Assembly (NCBI GenBank): GCA_023484675.1
Contig: JAMDAP010000035.1
Location: forward strand, 1 to 15,632
Direction: 5' to 3'
From: Bacillota bacterium
GTDB lineage: Bacteria; Bacillota_E; Symbiobacteriia; JAMDAP01
DNA: 15,632 bases
A program made the translations under genes and the position numbers. Position 1 is the first letter of the stretch. Each line of letters opens with the position of its first letter. Of the stretch, positions 1-8,125 are shown in pieces. A model generated the notes under the pieces. It was not told the origin of the DNA. It saw nothing but the letters and a program-made list of their open reading frames with translations, and ran no database searches.

Positions 1-133
1 CGATCTCCTGGCCCCGGTAGGTGCCGATTTTGACCGCGGCCGTGCCGTAGGGGGTCAGGACCACGTCCTCGCGGGGGTTGTCCAGAATGCGGGGATCGTA
101 GACGCCGGTGCCGCCGATAATGGCGATCTTCAC
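1..133 (-). CDS. mtnP: S-methyl-5'-thioadenosine phosphorylase, N-terminal part (cut by window edge)
   Basis: Only the first 44 codons lie in the window. The product begins with a GTG start followed by KIAIIGGTGVYDP, the N-terminal strand and glycine-rich phosphate-binding loop typical of MTA phosphorylase / purine nucleoside phosphorylase type II proteins. The family cleaves methylthioadenosine, a by-product of spermidine synthesis, to adenine and methylthioribose-1-phosphate in the cytoplasm. A strong AAGGAGG site sits 10 nt before the GTG, which fixes the start. The gene follows ndk on the same strand, but the ndk terminator lies between them and I see no obvious promoter, so read-through may drive it. 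The presence of speD in the same window fits an MTA salvage role. A related purine nucleoside phosphorylase cannot be excluded because the substrate-specificity residues lie outside the window. Confidence 0.85.
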   Translation of the reverse strand, partial: MKIAIIGGTGVYDPRILDNPREDVVLTPYGTAAVKIGTYRGQEI

Positions 134-166
134 TCTTTCTTTGCCTCCTTGCCGAGTTGCCCATGG

Positions 167-195
167 AAAAAGGGGTCCCCCCTTCGGGGAGACCC
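167..195 (-). terminator. Intrinsic terminator downstream of ndk
   Basis: On the minus strand a GC-rich hairpin (GGGTCTCCC paired with GGGGGACCC, one G-U pair, short loop) is followed directly by TTTTT. It starts 11 nt after the ndk stop codon, so it ends the ndk transcript and separates it from mtnP. Confidence 0.8.
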
Positions 196-206
196 GCTGC
201 AGGCCT

Positions 207-662
207 CTATCTGGCCGGATAGACCCAGTTGTCTGCGTCGCGCCGGTAGTCCACCAGTTCCTCCGGCTTGAACCAGAGGGCGATTTCCCGCTCCGCCGAC
301 TCCGGCGAATCCGAGCCGTGCACCAGGTTCTGCCCCTTGTCCACGGCGAGGTCGCCGCGGATGGAGCCAGGGGCCGCCTGGGCCGGGTCGGTGGTGCCCA
401 TGGTGGTGCGGATGATGGAGATGGCCTTCTCGCCTTCCCAGACCATGGCCAGCACCGGGCTGGAGGTGATGAATTGGATCAGTCCGGGATAGAAGGGCTT
501 GCCCTTGTGCTCGGCGTAGTGGCGCTCGGCCAGCTCCCTGCTGACCGTCATCAGCCTGACGCCCACCAGCTTGAGGCCGCGCCGCTCCAGGCGCCGGACC
601 ACCTCGCCAGCCAGGCCGCGCTGAACGCCATCCGGTTTGACCATGACAAAGCTGCGTTCCAA
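207..662 (-). CDS. ndk: Nucleoside diphosphate kinase
   Basis: A 151-residue protein, the usual length for Ndk. It transfers the gamma phosphate between nucleoside tri- and diphosphates through a phosphohistidine. The catalytic histidine is H115 in NLVHGSDS (residues 112-119), with S117 and D118 of the signature present. The N-terminus [15 protein letters not shown] (2-16) is the typical first strand, including the nucleotide-binding lysine K9. The start is a TTG at 660-662: the only nearby ATG (residue 7) would cut the conserved first strand, and a GGGGGA ribosome-binding site lies 7 nt before the TTG. The gene has its own promoter and terminator, so it is probably monocistronic. Confidence 0.97.
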   Translation of the reverse strand: MERSFVMVKPDGVQRGLAGEVVRRLERRGLKLVGVRLMTVSRELAERHYAEHKGKPFYPGLIQFITSSPVLAMVWEGEKAISIIRTTMGTTDPAQAAPGSIRGDLAVDKGQNLVHGSDSPESAEREIALWFKPEELVDYRRDADNWVYPAR

Positions 663-701
663 AAAGATCCCCCGTTTCGGTTGTTGAACATGCTGTCAAA
701 C

Positions 702-730
702 ATTGTACGACAAGTCCCCTCCCGGGGCAA
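702..730 (-). promoter_or_regulatory. SigmaA-type promoter for ndk
   Basis: Minus strand: -35 TTGCCC (725-730), a 17-bp spacer, and -10 TACAAT (702-707). The start of transcription would fall about 30 nt before the ndk TTG codon. The -35 begins just after the MFS stop codon, so ndk can be expressed independently of the upstream operon. Confidence 0.65.
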
Positions 731-752
731 TCCGGCTCGGGACCGTCGCCGC

Positions 753-2057
753 CTACTGAAGTTGGTGCGGGGCCAGGCTGGCCGACCACCGGGCCAGGTC
801 CGGGCGGGCCGCCACCAGAGCCAGAACGCCCACAATCATGGCGACAGCGTTGATGCGCACCGCCAGGGGCGGGCCGAAGAGTTTGCCGGTGACGCCGACC
901 AGCAGTCCCGCGAACGGCTGCGTGCCGAAGCCAAACATAATCCAGGCGCTGATGACCCTGGCCCGCATGTGGTTGGGAGCCAGCGTCTGGATCAGGCCGT
1001 TGGCCGTGGTCATCACCAGGGGCATGGCGAGACTGGTCATGTAGAGCGCCCCCATCGACACCGGGAACCAGCGTGACCAGGAGAACAGCAGGTAGGACAG
1101 GCCCGACCACACCACGGCCCCGGCCAGCATCAGCCCGGTATGCTTGACGCGTTGGCCGATGGGCACCACGAAGAGGGCGCTGGTCAGGGCCCCTGCACCG
1201 GAGGCGCCCATCAGCAGGCCCAGAGCTTGCGGACCGCGGCCCAGCACGTCTGTGGCAAAGGCCGGCATCAGCTGCATGCTGGATATGCCAAAGAGAGTCA
1301 CCAGGAGGGTGAAGGCCAGCAGGTCCTGAATGCGGGGCTGGCCGGCGATGAACCGGAGCCCTTCGGCAAACTCGCCCAGACCGCTACTGGTCGCGGCGCG
1401 GCGGGTCTGGCTGGAGTCCACCATGAGCAGGCTGCCGATCACCGCCAGGAAGCTGACGCCGTTGATCCAGAAGGCCGGGGCCACGCCCAGGGCGCCCACG
1501 ACCCAGCCGGCGATGGCCGGGCCCGCCATGCGCGAGAGCTGCACGATCATGGCATTGACCACCACGGCCTTGCGCACCTGCGTCAGACCCGACAGGTCGC
1601 CGATGAAGGCCTGCTGTGAGGGAAAGTCCAGGGCCGAGACGATGCCCAGGGCGAAGGCCAGGGCGTAGACGTGCCAGAGGCGGACGGCGCCGGTCTGCAC
1701 CAGAATGGCCAGGGTGAAGGCCAGCAGCATGGCCAGGGTTTGGGTCACCAGAAGCACGCGCCGCCGCTCCAGGCGGTCGGCCCACACTCCGGTCCAGGGG
1801 CCGAGCAGAAGCAGCGGCAGGGAACTCAGCATGGCCACAATGCCCAGGGCGCCGGGGGAATGGCTGAGCTGCCAAACCACCCAGGCCTGGGCCGTGGTCT
1901 GCATCCAGGTGCCGAGCAGGGAGATGGCCTGGCCGCTGATGTAGATGCGAAGATTGCGGGTACGGAGCGGAGTTGGTGGCCCAGCTAACACCCTTCCAAG
2001 GCGGCCGACCGTTTGCAGGCCTTTGCCGCCGCGCTTTGTCGTATCCAGGCTTCTCAC
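753..2057 (-). CDS. MFS transporter (MFS_3 / EntS-like exporter family)
   Basis: A 434-residue membrane protein with about a dozen hydrophobic segments, opening with ISGQAISLLGTWMQTTAQAW (about 40-59), a pattern typical of the MFS_3 (DUF894) group that includes the enterobactin exporter EntS. The loop GVWADRLERRR (90-100) matches the MFS motif A between helices 2 and 3. The family exports small molecules by proton antiport; the substrate cannot be told from sequence. The GTG start overlaps the stop of the PadR gene by 4 nt (GTGA) and has an AAAGGAG site in the end of that gene, so the two are translationally coupled. This regulator-exporter pairing suggests an inducible drug or metabolite efflux pump. 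The first 30 residues are basic and probably cytoplasmic. Confidence 0.9.
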   Translation of the reverse strand: MRSLDTTKRGGKGLQTVGRLGRVLAGPPTPLRTRNLRIYISGQAISLLGTWMQTTAQAWVVWQLSHSPGALGIVAMLSSLPLLLLGPWTGVWADRLERRRVLLVTQTLAMLLAFTLAILVQTGAVRLWHVYALAFALGIVSALDFPSQQAFIGDLSGLTQVRKAVVVNAMIVQLSRMAGPAIAGWVVGALGVAPAFWINGVSFLAVIGSLLMVDSSQTRRAATSSGLGEFAEGLRFIAGQPRIQDLLAFTLLVTLFGISSMQLMPAFATDVLGRGPQALGLLMGASGAGALTSALFVVPIGQRVKHTGLMLAGAVVWSGLSYLLFSWSRWFPVSMGALYMTSLAMPLVMTTANGLIQTLAPNHMRARVISAWIMFGFGTQPFAGLLVGVTGKLFGPPLAVRINAVAMIVGVLALVAARPDLARWSASLAPHQLQ

Positions 2058-2473
2058 GTCCCTTCTCCTTTTCGGGCTCGCCCGGGTGCGGCCCCGGACC
2101 GGCTGTGCTTTCGTACGCCTGCGCTTTCGGGGAGGCGGCGGTAGCGGCGGGCGAAGATCGCCAGGTTGCGACGGCGTGCGGCGATATCCTCATCCCAGCG
2201 CGCCAGGGCGGTGAGTCCCTCGGGCTCGATCTGGTAGAAGCGCCGCGGCGGCCCACCCTCGCCGGGCTCCCAGCGGGACACCACCTGGCCTGATTCCTCC
2301 AGGTCCCGCAGCACCCGGTAGACGGCGCCGCGGTCGATGGGCCAGGGATGGACCACTTCTTCCAGCTGGGCCACCAACTCCGCTCCGTACCGGTCGCCTT
2401 CCGCCAGCAGCAGCAGCAGAAAGGCCGGTAAAAGCCTGGCGCGCCTGTGCTCCCTCTCCCCTTGGAACGCCAT
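2054..2473 (-). CDS. PadR-family transcriptional regulator
   Basis: A 139-residue protein. Residues about 14-95 form a PadR winged helix-turn-helix: LLPAFLLLLLAEGDRYGAEL, then DRGAVYRVLRDLEESGQVVS, then a wing with PPRRFYQIEPEG. Proteins of this family usually repress an adjacent transporter operon and are released by binding a small hydrophobic ligand. The C-terminal dimerisation helix is short, with a basic tail after residue 113, so this resembles the small PadR subgroup. It is the first gene of a two-gene operon with the MFS exporter, sharing 4 nt with it. A SigmaA-like promoter with a perfect palindrome next to the -10 lies upstream and is a candidate autoregulatory operator. Confidence 0.92.
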   Translation of the reverse strand: MAFQGEREHRRARLLPAFLLLLLAEGDRYGAELVAQLEEVVHPWPIDRGAVYRVLRDLEESGQVVSRWEPGEGGPPRRFYQIEPEGLTALARWDEDIAARRRNLAIFARRYRRLPESAGVRKHSRSGAAPGRARKGEGT

Positions 2474-2500
2474 AGCATCGCCTCGCTTTGCTGATTAATA

Positions 2501-2536
2501 CATCATGATGATAACGACATCCACCCGCGGAGTCAA
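2501..2536 (-). promoter_or_regulatory. Promoter of the padR-MFS operon with palindromic operator candidate
   Basis: Minus strand: -35 TTGACT (2531-2536), 17-bp spacer, -10 TATCAT (2508-2513). A perfect 10-bp palindrome CATCATGATG (2501-2510) overlaps the -10 and the expected transcription start. A PadR dimer bound there would block RNA polymerase. The promoter match is good; the operator role is inferred from symmetry and position. Confidence 0.65.
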
Positions 2537-2595
2537 CCGATACGAAGCCAGCCTACGGTTGGCCCTGCGCTTTGACCGGCGCTAGTGGGCACAAT

Positions 2596-2631
2596 AAAAA
2601 GCCCACTGCCCCATTCTCCTTGGCAGTGGGC
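2596..2631 (-). terminator. Intrinsic terminator downstream of speD
   Basis: A perfect 10-bp stem, GCCCACTGCC with GGCAGTGGGC and an 11-nt loop, is followed on the minus strand by TTTTTATT. It lies 56 nt after the speD stop codon. Confidence 0.9.
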
Positions 2632-2686
2632 CTCAACCTACCTGGAATCTGATCAGACTGAAGGCACACCCTCCTCTAAGAACTGT

Positions 2687-3061
2687 CTAAACGACAGCCG
2701 CCTCGACCGGATCCTCAAGGATACCCCGCTTCGTTTCCGTGGCGGTAACGCTGGTAGCTCTCAGGCCTTCGCAGATGTAGTTGCAGGCATCCCAGGGATC
2801 CACCGTGTCGCCGCAGGTGAAGACATCCACCGCTGCGTAGGCCAGCTCGGGCCAGGTGTGGATCGCCAGGTGGGACTCGGAGATGACGACGACGCCGCTG
2901 ACTCCCTGAGGACTGAACTTGTGAAAGGCAACTTCGCGGACTTCCGCGCCAGCTTTGAGTGCCGCTGTCACCATGATGTGTTCGACCCGTTCGATGTCGT
3001 TAAGAATGTTCGGGTCGCATCCGTGGACTTCGGCTAGGACATGACGGCCCAAAGCGTTCAT
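2687..3061 (-). CDS. speD: S-adenosylmethionine decarboxylase proenzyme
   Basis: A 124-residue protein, the length of the short bacterial/archaeal class (speH type). It decarboxylates SAM to give the aminopropyl donor for spermidine synthesis. The self-cleavage site is ESH at 62-64: S63 becomes the pyruvoyl group after cleavage, and H68 (in LAIHTWPE) and C83 (FTCGD) are the processing and proton-transfer residues, at the same numbering as the Thermotoga enzyme. The ATG start has an AAGGGG site about 14 nt upstream. The gene is single, with its own SigmaA promoter and strong terminator. No spermidine synthase is present in the window. Nearby mtnP would recycle the methylthioadenosine formed downstream of this step. 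Confidence 0.96.
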   Translation of the reverse strand: MNALGRHVLAEVHGCDPNILNDIERVEHIMVTAALKAGAEVREVAFHKFSPQGVSGVVVISESHLAIHTWPELAYAAVDVFTCGDTVDPWDACNYICEGLRATSVTATETKRGILEDPVEAAVV

Positions 3062-3107
3062 TTCATCGATCAGCCCCCTTACCTATACTCTGTAAACACT
3101 AGAACAC

Positions 3108-3135
3108 ATTGTAGCAAATTCATCCGCGCAGTCAA
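3108..3135 (-). promoter_or_regulatory. SigmaA-type promoter for speD
   Basis: Minus strand: -35 TTGACT (3130-3135), 16-bp spacer, -10 TACAAT (3108-3113). This gives a leader of about 40 nt before the speD ATG. I see no riboswitch in that leader. Confidence 0.7.
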
Positions 3136-3171
3136 GGATTTTTTCGGGCAGAACGGCCGTGGTTTGGGATT

Positions 3172-3285
3172 TTACCTGATGGGCTCACTCTCTTTCGCTC
3201 TCACGCTGTTTTGTAGCGTCCCAATCCCTTCAATCTCTACTTCGACACGATCTTCGACAGCCATCGACCCGACTCCGGGCTTCAC
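3172..3285 (-). pseudogene. C-terminal relic of a fumarylacetoacetate hydrolase (FAH) family gene
   Basis: A 37-codon minus-strand frame (GTG start, TAA stop) encodes a peptide containing VEVEIEGIGTLQNSVR at residues 14-29. This is the hallmark last strand pair of FAH-family proteins (fumarylpyruvate hydrolase and related isomerases), which typically end in a stretch like GDVVEVEIEGIGTLRNPV. The stop lies where the family normally ends, so the true C-terminus is kept, while the roughly 200 or more upstream residues with the catalytic domain are missing; before the GTG the frame turns basic and loses resemblance. A GGGAGG motif lies 8 nt before the GTG, so a micro-protein could be translated, but it has no active site. 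Most likely it is what remains after a deletion between the SRPBCC gene terminator and speD. Confidence 0.7.
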
Positions 3286-3312
3286 GCGCCGCGCCTCCCG
3301 TTTGGATTTCAG

Positions 3313-3348
3313 ACAGAAGAAGAGGAAGCCGGCCAAAGCCCGGCTTCC
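3313..3348 (-). terminator. Probable terminator of the aminotransferase-SRPBCC operon
   Basis: A perfect 9-bp stem GGAAGCCGG / CCGGCTTCC with a 7-nt loop (3324-3348), followed on the minus strand by the T-rich stretch TCTTCTTCT. The T tract is interrupted, so termination may be partial. It begins about 45 nt after the SRPBCC stop codon. Confidence 0.6.
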
Positions 3349-3391
3349 CCTTCAGAGGGGCCTGCCCGCCACCGCCTTCGCGGCGACGCGG

Positions 3392-3838
3392 CTAGCCGGC
3401 CTTACTGCCCTCCACCTTTACCTTCATGCCCTTGAGCATGGACTCGATGTTGTTCTTGACCACCAGTTTGGCCACGGGGTTGAGCATCGCCGCGAACATG
3501 GGAATGCCCAACTCGAAGTCCACGGTCAGGGTGACCCTGGTCCCCTCGCCGGCGGCATCAAAGAACCAGTCGCCCTCGAACTTCTTCAGGTCGCCGCTGA
3601 TCTGGCGGTAGCGGATGTGGGGCCGGGCGTCATCAAAGAGGTCCTCTTCCTGCCAGCGCATGGGCTTGCCTTGCAGCCGGGCGTTCCAGTCGGTGAGGGT
3701 GCGGCCGGGCGACCGCTCCATCACCTTAATGGACACCACGTCCTCCATGAACTGGGGGTAGGACTCCATATCCTTGGCCAGGGCGTAGACCTCGGCGGTG
3801 TTGCCCTTGATCACAACGGAAGCTTCCACCTGGGGCAT
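3392..3838 (-). CDS. SRPBCC-fold protein (polyketide cyclase / COQ10-like, START superfamily)
   Basis: A 148-residue single-domain protein. The opening ASVVIKGNTAEVYALAKDME followed by YPQFMEDVVSIKVMER is the typical first strand and helices of the cyclase/dehydrase (PF03364) and COQ10 group; WFFDAAGEGTRVTLTVDFEL (about 91-110) gives the central strands, and a long C-terminal helix (about 115-140) closes the hydrophobic pocket. Such proteins bind lipids, quinones or aromatic intermediates; the ligand here is unknown. It starts 16 nt after the aminotransferase gene with a GGAGGAA site 6 nt before its ATG, so the two form an operon that ends in a hairpin downstream. No signal peptide is seen, so it should be cytoplasmic. 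Confidence 0.85.
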   Translation of the reverse strand: MPQVEASVVIKGNTAEVYALAKDMESYPQFMEDVVSIKVMERSPGRTLTDWNARLQGKPMRWQEEDLFDDARPHIRYRQISGDLKKFEGDWFFDAAGEGTRVTLTVDFELGIPMFAAMLNPVAKLVVKNNIESMLKGMKVKVEGSKAG

Positions 3839-3854
3839 GCTTGTTCCTCCAATC

Positions 3855-5165
3855 TTAACCCAGATCGCCGGCCAGCTCGTGGGCCCGGGCCACCCCGGCC
3901 GCCACAGCCTCGAGCACGTGATCGATCTGGGCCTCGGTGATGACCGCCGGCGGCGAGATGCGGATGACCCTGGGGTTGTTCAGCGAGTGGATGACGATGA
4001 CCTTACGGTCAATGAGCTCCGAGATCATCAGGCCGGACGCGCCCTCGGAGACCATCTCCAGGCCGATCAGGAGTCCCTTGCCCCGCACCTCGCGGATGAC
4101 GTCGGGGTAGTCCTTGGCCAGGGACGTGAGGGCGGTCAGCAGTCGTTTGCCCTTGCGGGCGGCCTGCTCCAGCAGGCCCTCTTCCTGGATCACGTCCAGA
4201 GCGGCTACGCCGGCGGCGCAGGCCATCTGGTTGCCGCCGAAGGTGGATGAGTGGATATACGGGTTCTCATCGAAGACACTGAAAATCTCGGGCGTGGACA
4301 TGAAGGCGCCAATGGGCATGACGCCGCCGCCCAGGGCCTTGGCCGTGGTCAGGATGTCGGGCACCACGCCCCAGTGCTCAAAGGCCCAGAGCTTGCCGGT
4401 GCGGCCCATGCCCGTCTGCACCTCGTCCAGGATCAGCAGCACGCCCTTCTCGTCGCAGATCTGACGGACGCGGGGCAGGTAGTCGTCGGGCGGGACGACG
4501 ACCCCGTTCTCGCCCTGGATGGGCTCCAGGATGACGGCGGCGGTGTCATCGTTAACGGCCTTGGCGATGGCCTCGGCATCGCCATAGGGCACGTGGGTGA
4601 AGCCGGGCAGCAGCGGATAGAAGGGCTTGCGGTACAGTTCTCGGCCGCTGGCGGACAGGGCGCCGAAGGTCTTGCCGTGGAAGGCACCTTCCGTGCTGAT
4701 AATGCCGGGCTTTTTCTTAAAGGCGCGGGCCAGCTTCAGGGCTCCCTCCACCGCTTCGGCGCCGCTGTTGCAGAAGAAGGTGTACTGCAGGCCGCCAGGC
4801 GTGGCCTCGGCCAGCTTACGGGCCAGGTCGGCCACCGGCTTGTGGGGCAGGGTTCGGCCGGAAAGGGCCATGCGGTCAAGTTGCTCGCGCACCGCTGCCA
4901 CCACCTTGGGGTGGTTGTGGCCGTGGAAAAACACACCGTAGGAGCCGCAATCGATAAAATCCTGGCCGTGGATGTCGGTGATGATGGCGCCGCGCGCCGT
5001 CCACTCCAAGGTGGTGAAGCCCATGAAGCGGTAGAGCCGCGACATGCTCTCGTTGACGTAGGTGCCGTAGTCAGACAGTGCCTGTTCGACAACCTGGTCT
5101 GCTTCCTGCACCGGCGGGAAACCGGGCCGCGCTTTGGCCACGCTGGAGTCCTCAAGGATCGCCAT
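3855..5165 (-). CDS. Class-III PLP aminotransferase (putrescine / acetylornithine aminotransferase-like)
   Basis: A 436-residue fold-type I enzyme. The Schiff-base lysine is K276 in TTAKALGGG, the cofactor-contact aspartate is D247 in LDEVQTGMGRTGK, and the phosphate-binding loop is NSGAEAVE (133-140), followed by FHGKTFGAL (162-170). These are the hallmarks of omega-amino-acid:2-oxoglutarate transaminases. The N-terminal extension with YGTYVNESMSRLYRFMGF resembles putrescine aminotransferases (PatA/YgjG group) more than the shorter ArgD, and speD nearby fits diamine metabolism, but the substrate is inferred. A GAAGGGAAGGGG ribosome-binding site lies before the ATG. It is first in an operon with the SRPBCC gene. 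The 150-nt leader has no clear SigmaA promoter but holds a near-perfect 20-bp inverted repeat that may be an operator. Confidence 0.88.
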   Translation of the reverse strand: MAILEDSSVAKARPGFPPVQEADQVVEQALSDYGTYVNESMSRLYRFMGFTTLEWTARGAIITDIHGQDFIDCGSYGVFFHGHNHPKVVAAVREQLDRMALSGRTLPHKPVADLARKLAEATPGGLQYTFFCNSGAEAVEGALKLARAFKKKPGIISTEGAFHGKTFGALSASGRELYRKPFYPLLPGFTHVPYGDAEAIAKAVNDDTAAVILEPIQGENGVVVPPDDYLPRVRQICDEKGVLLILDEVQTGMGRTGKLWAFEHWGVVPDILTTAKALGGGVMPIGAFMSTPEIFSVFDENPYIHSSTFGGNQMACAAGVAALDVIQEEGLLEQAARKGKRLLTALTSLAKDYPDVIREVRGKGLLIGLEMVSEGASGLMISELIDRKVIVIHSLNNPRVIRISPPAVITEAQIDHVLEAVAAGVARAHELAGDLG

Positions 5166-5218
5166 GCTGGTGTCCCCTTCCCTTCACAGTACTGGTAGAA
5201 CCAACGCCGCTCTTGGTG

Positions 5219-5238
5219 TGTGCACAGAACTGTACACA
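5219..5238. promoter_or_regulatory. Inverted repeat, operator candidate upstream of the aminotransferase
   Basis: TGTGCACAG-AA-CTGTACACA: two 9-nt arms with one mismatch around a 2-nt centre. It ends about 53 bp before the aminotransferase ATG, a position typical for a dimeric regulator site. No regulator gene for it is apparent in the window. Confidence 0.4.
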
Positions 5239-5313
5239 ACCATTCGCCGGGGATGGGTGGACTTCCTGCAAGGAACTTCCATGGTGTGGATAAGGCGCCA
5301 CCGAGCGAGGTGA

Positions 5314-5361
5314 GAAAGAAAATGCGGACCCATCCACTCAATACTCAAGTGGATGGGTCCG
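5314..5361 (-). terminator. Intrinsic terminator downstream of tRNA-Pro
   Basis: A perfect 14-bp stem (5325-5338 with 5348-5361) and 9-nt loop, followed on the minus strand by ATTTTCTTTCT. The hairpin begins 6 nt after the tRNA CCA end, so it terminates the tRNA transcript before the aminotransferase operon. Confidence 0.88.
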
Positions 5362-5367
5362 TAAAAA

Positions 5368-5444
5368 TGGTCGGAGCGACAGGATTTGAACCTGCGACCT
5401 TCTGAACCCCATTCAGACGCGCTACCAAGCTGCGCCACGCCCCG
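5368..5444 (-). tRNA. tRNA-Pro (anticodon GGG)
   Basis: A complete 77-nt cloverleaf. Acceptor stem CGGGGCG pairs with CGCTCCG (one G-U), D stem GCGC/GCGC, anticodon stem TCTGA/TCAGA with loop ATGGGGT giving anticodon GGG (codons CCC and CCU), variable loop AGGTC, T stem GCAGG/CCTGT with loop TTCAAAT, discriminator A, and an encoded CCA. The C1-G72 first pair is typical of bacterial tRNA-Pro. It has its own promoter and a strong terminator. Its T-arm sequence recurs in inverted form within the neighbouring lysC. Confidence 0.96.
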
Positions 5445-5462
5445 AGAAAACTTTGCAGAGTG

Positions 5463-5492
5463 ATTATACACCAGATGGACGCTGCAAATCAA
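5463..5492 (-). promoter_or_regulatory. SigmaA-type promoter for tRNA-Pro
   Basis: Minus strand: -35 TTGATT (5487-5492), 18-bp spacer, consensus -10 TATAAT (5463-5468), about 19 nt before the mature tRNA 5' end. It begins just after the original lysC stop codon. Confidence 0.75.
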
Positions 5493-5497
5493 CCAGA

Positions 5498-6705
<1,208 letters not shown>

Positions 6706-6706
6706 G

Positions 6707-8125
6707 CTAGCGGCCTCCTTCCACCGGCGGCACCGATATGGTGGCCTGCGCGGCCTCGCGGCGGGCCAGGGGGGCGACCTCCATCCGGCCGGTCGTGCGG
6801 CGCTCCTCCAGGTGTACCCACCCGGGCAAGGCGTCTGGCTCGCCAGCCTCCAAGTCCAGCAGCTGTACCAGGGCGCCCTGCTCCCGGATCCAGGGCAGGG
6901 CCCGCGCCTCCTCCAGGGCGCCCTCCAGGCGTTCCAGGGGGCAGGGGTTTGTCACCAGGGTGAGGCGGGTTTCTCCCTTGTGGCGACCGGCGTGGTCCAG
7001 GAAGGAGCTCAGCGTGACGCCATGCTGCAGTAGTAGCTTGCGTAGATCGGCGGAGGCAGTGGGATGGGGCAGGGTCTCCAGCCGCAGGTAGAACCGCGAG
7101 GCCGCCTCGCGGGCGGAGCGCACCCGCAGGCCCCGGGAGGGCAGGGGCTGGCTGAAGGCCACGCCCCGCTGGCGGTGGCGCACCGCCGTGAGCACATCCC
7201 CCAGGACGGCGCTGGCCGTGGGCACGCCCCCGGCGCCCAGGCCATAGAACATGGACTCGCCCAACCCCTCGCCGTAGACGTAGACTGCGTTAAAGGCCCC
7301 CTTGACCCTGGCCAGGGGATGGCGGGCGTCGATGAAGGCGGGAGCCACCTGGGCGGCGACGAAGCCACCCAGGTCCTCGGCTTGGGCGATCAGTTTGCAG
7401 ACCAGGCCGTGGCGGCGACCGTACTCCAGGTCCGCCGGAACGATGGCGGAGATGCCGCGGGTGAGGACGTCCCCGGACCGCACATCGGTGGAGAAGCCCA
7501 GGCTGGCCAGGATGGCCAGCTTGCGGGCCGCGTCGTGTCCCTCCACGTCGGCGGTGGGGTCCGCCTCAGCGTAGCCCAGCCGCTGGGCGTCGGTCAGGGC
7601 CTGGGCAAAGTCACGGTCCTCCTCGGCCATCTGCGTCAGGATATAGTTGGTCGTTCCGTTGATGATGCCCAGGATACGGGTCAGGCGGCTACCCGCCAGG
7701 CTGTCCAGAAGGGCCCGCAGGATGGGGATGGCGCCTCCCACGCTGCCTTCGAAAAGCAGATCGGCACCCCGTTCCTGAGCCAGGGTCAGGGCCTCCCGGC
7801 CGTGGTCGGCGAGCAACTCCTTGTTGGCCGTGATCACCGACTTGCCTGCTTCCAAAGCCCGCAGGATGTAGCTGTGGGCCGGCGACCGCCCGCCGATGAG
7901 CTCCACCACCAGGTCGATGGAAGGATCGGCCAGGATGGCCTCCGGGTCAGTGGTGAGGAGGTCTCTGCCCAGGCGAACCGCCCGCGGCTTACCCGGGTCG
8001 CGCACCAGGACGCGGCGGAGCACCAGGGGCTCCCCCAGACGCGCCGTAATGTCCTTTTCCTGCGCCTGCAGCAACTGCACCAGGCCGGTGCCCACGTGAC
8101 CCAGCCCCATGAGTCCGAGATTCAT
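6707..8125 (-). CDS. hom: Homoserine dehydrogenase
   Basis: A 472-residue enzyme that reduces aspartate semialdehyde to homoserine. The Rossmann motif GLGHVGTG is at 7-14; NKELLADHG (101-109) and [10 protein letters not shown] (130-139) are family signatures; [14 protein letters not shown] (153-166) is the homoserine-binding region; the catalytic lysine is K202 in [17 protein letters not shown]. The C-terminal part (about 345-440), with [20 protein letters not shown], is an ACT-like regulatory domain, so threonine feedback is likely. The ATG overlaps the metX stop (ATGA) and has an AAGGAGG site in the end of metX; the lysC start lies one base after the hom stop. It is the middle gene of a SAM-riboswitch operon, so expression should fall when SAM is plentiful. 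Confidence 0.97.
   Translation of the reverse strand: MNLGLMGLGHVGTGLVQLLQAQEKDITARLGEPLVLRRVLVRDPGKPRAVRLGRDLLTTDPEAILADPSIDLVVELIGGRSPAHSYILRALEAGKSVITANKELLADHGREALTLAQERGADLLFEGSVGGAIPILRALLDSLAGSRLTRILGIINGTTNYILTQMAEEDRDFAQALTDAQRLGYAEADPTADVEGHDAARKLAILASLGFSTDVRSGDVLTRGISAIVPADLEYGRRHGLVCKLIAQAEDLGGFVAAQVAPAFIDARHPLARVKGAFNAVYVYGEGLGESMFYGLGAGGVPTASAVLGDVLTAVRHRQRGVAFSQPLPSRGLRVRSAREAASRFYLRLETLPHPTASADLRKLLLQHGVTLSSFLDHAGRHKGETRLTLVTNPCPLERLEGALEEARALPWIREQGALVQLLDLEAGEPDALPGWVHLEERRTTGRMEVAPLARREAAQATISVPPVEGGR

Noticed and set aside
130..1110. A 326-codon minus-strand frame crossing ndk and the MFS gene
   Set aside because: It overlaps two clearly identified genes in another frame, is biased to Pro, Gly and Arg, and crosses a terminator and a promoter.
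5166..5324. A riboswitch or T-box in the aminotransferase leader
   Set aside because: No conserved core of a known riboswitch or T-box was recognised; the only clear structure is the inverted repeat listed as an operator candidate.
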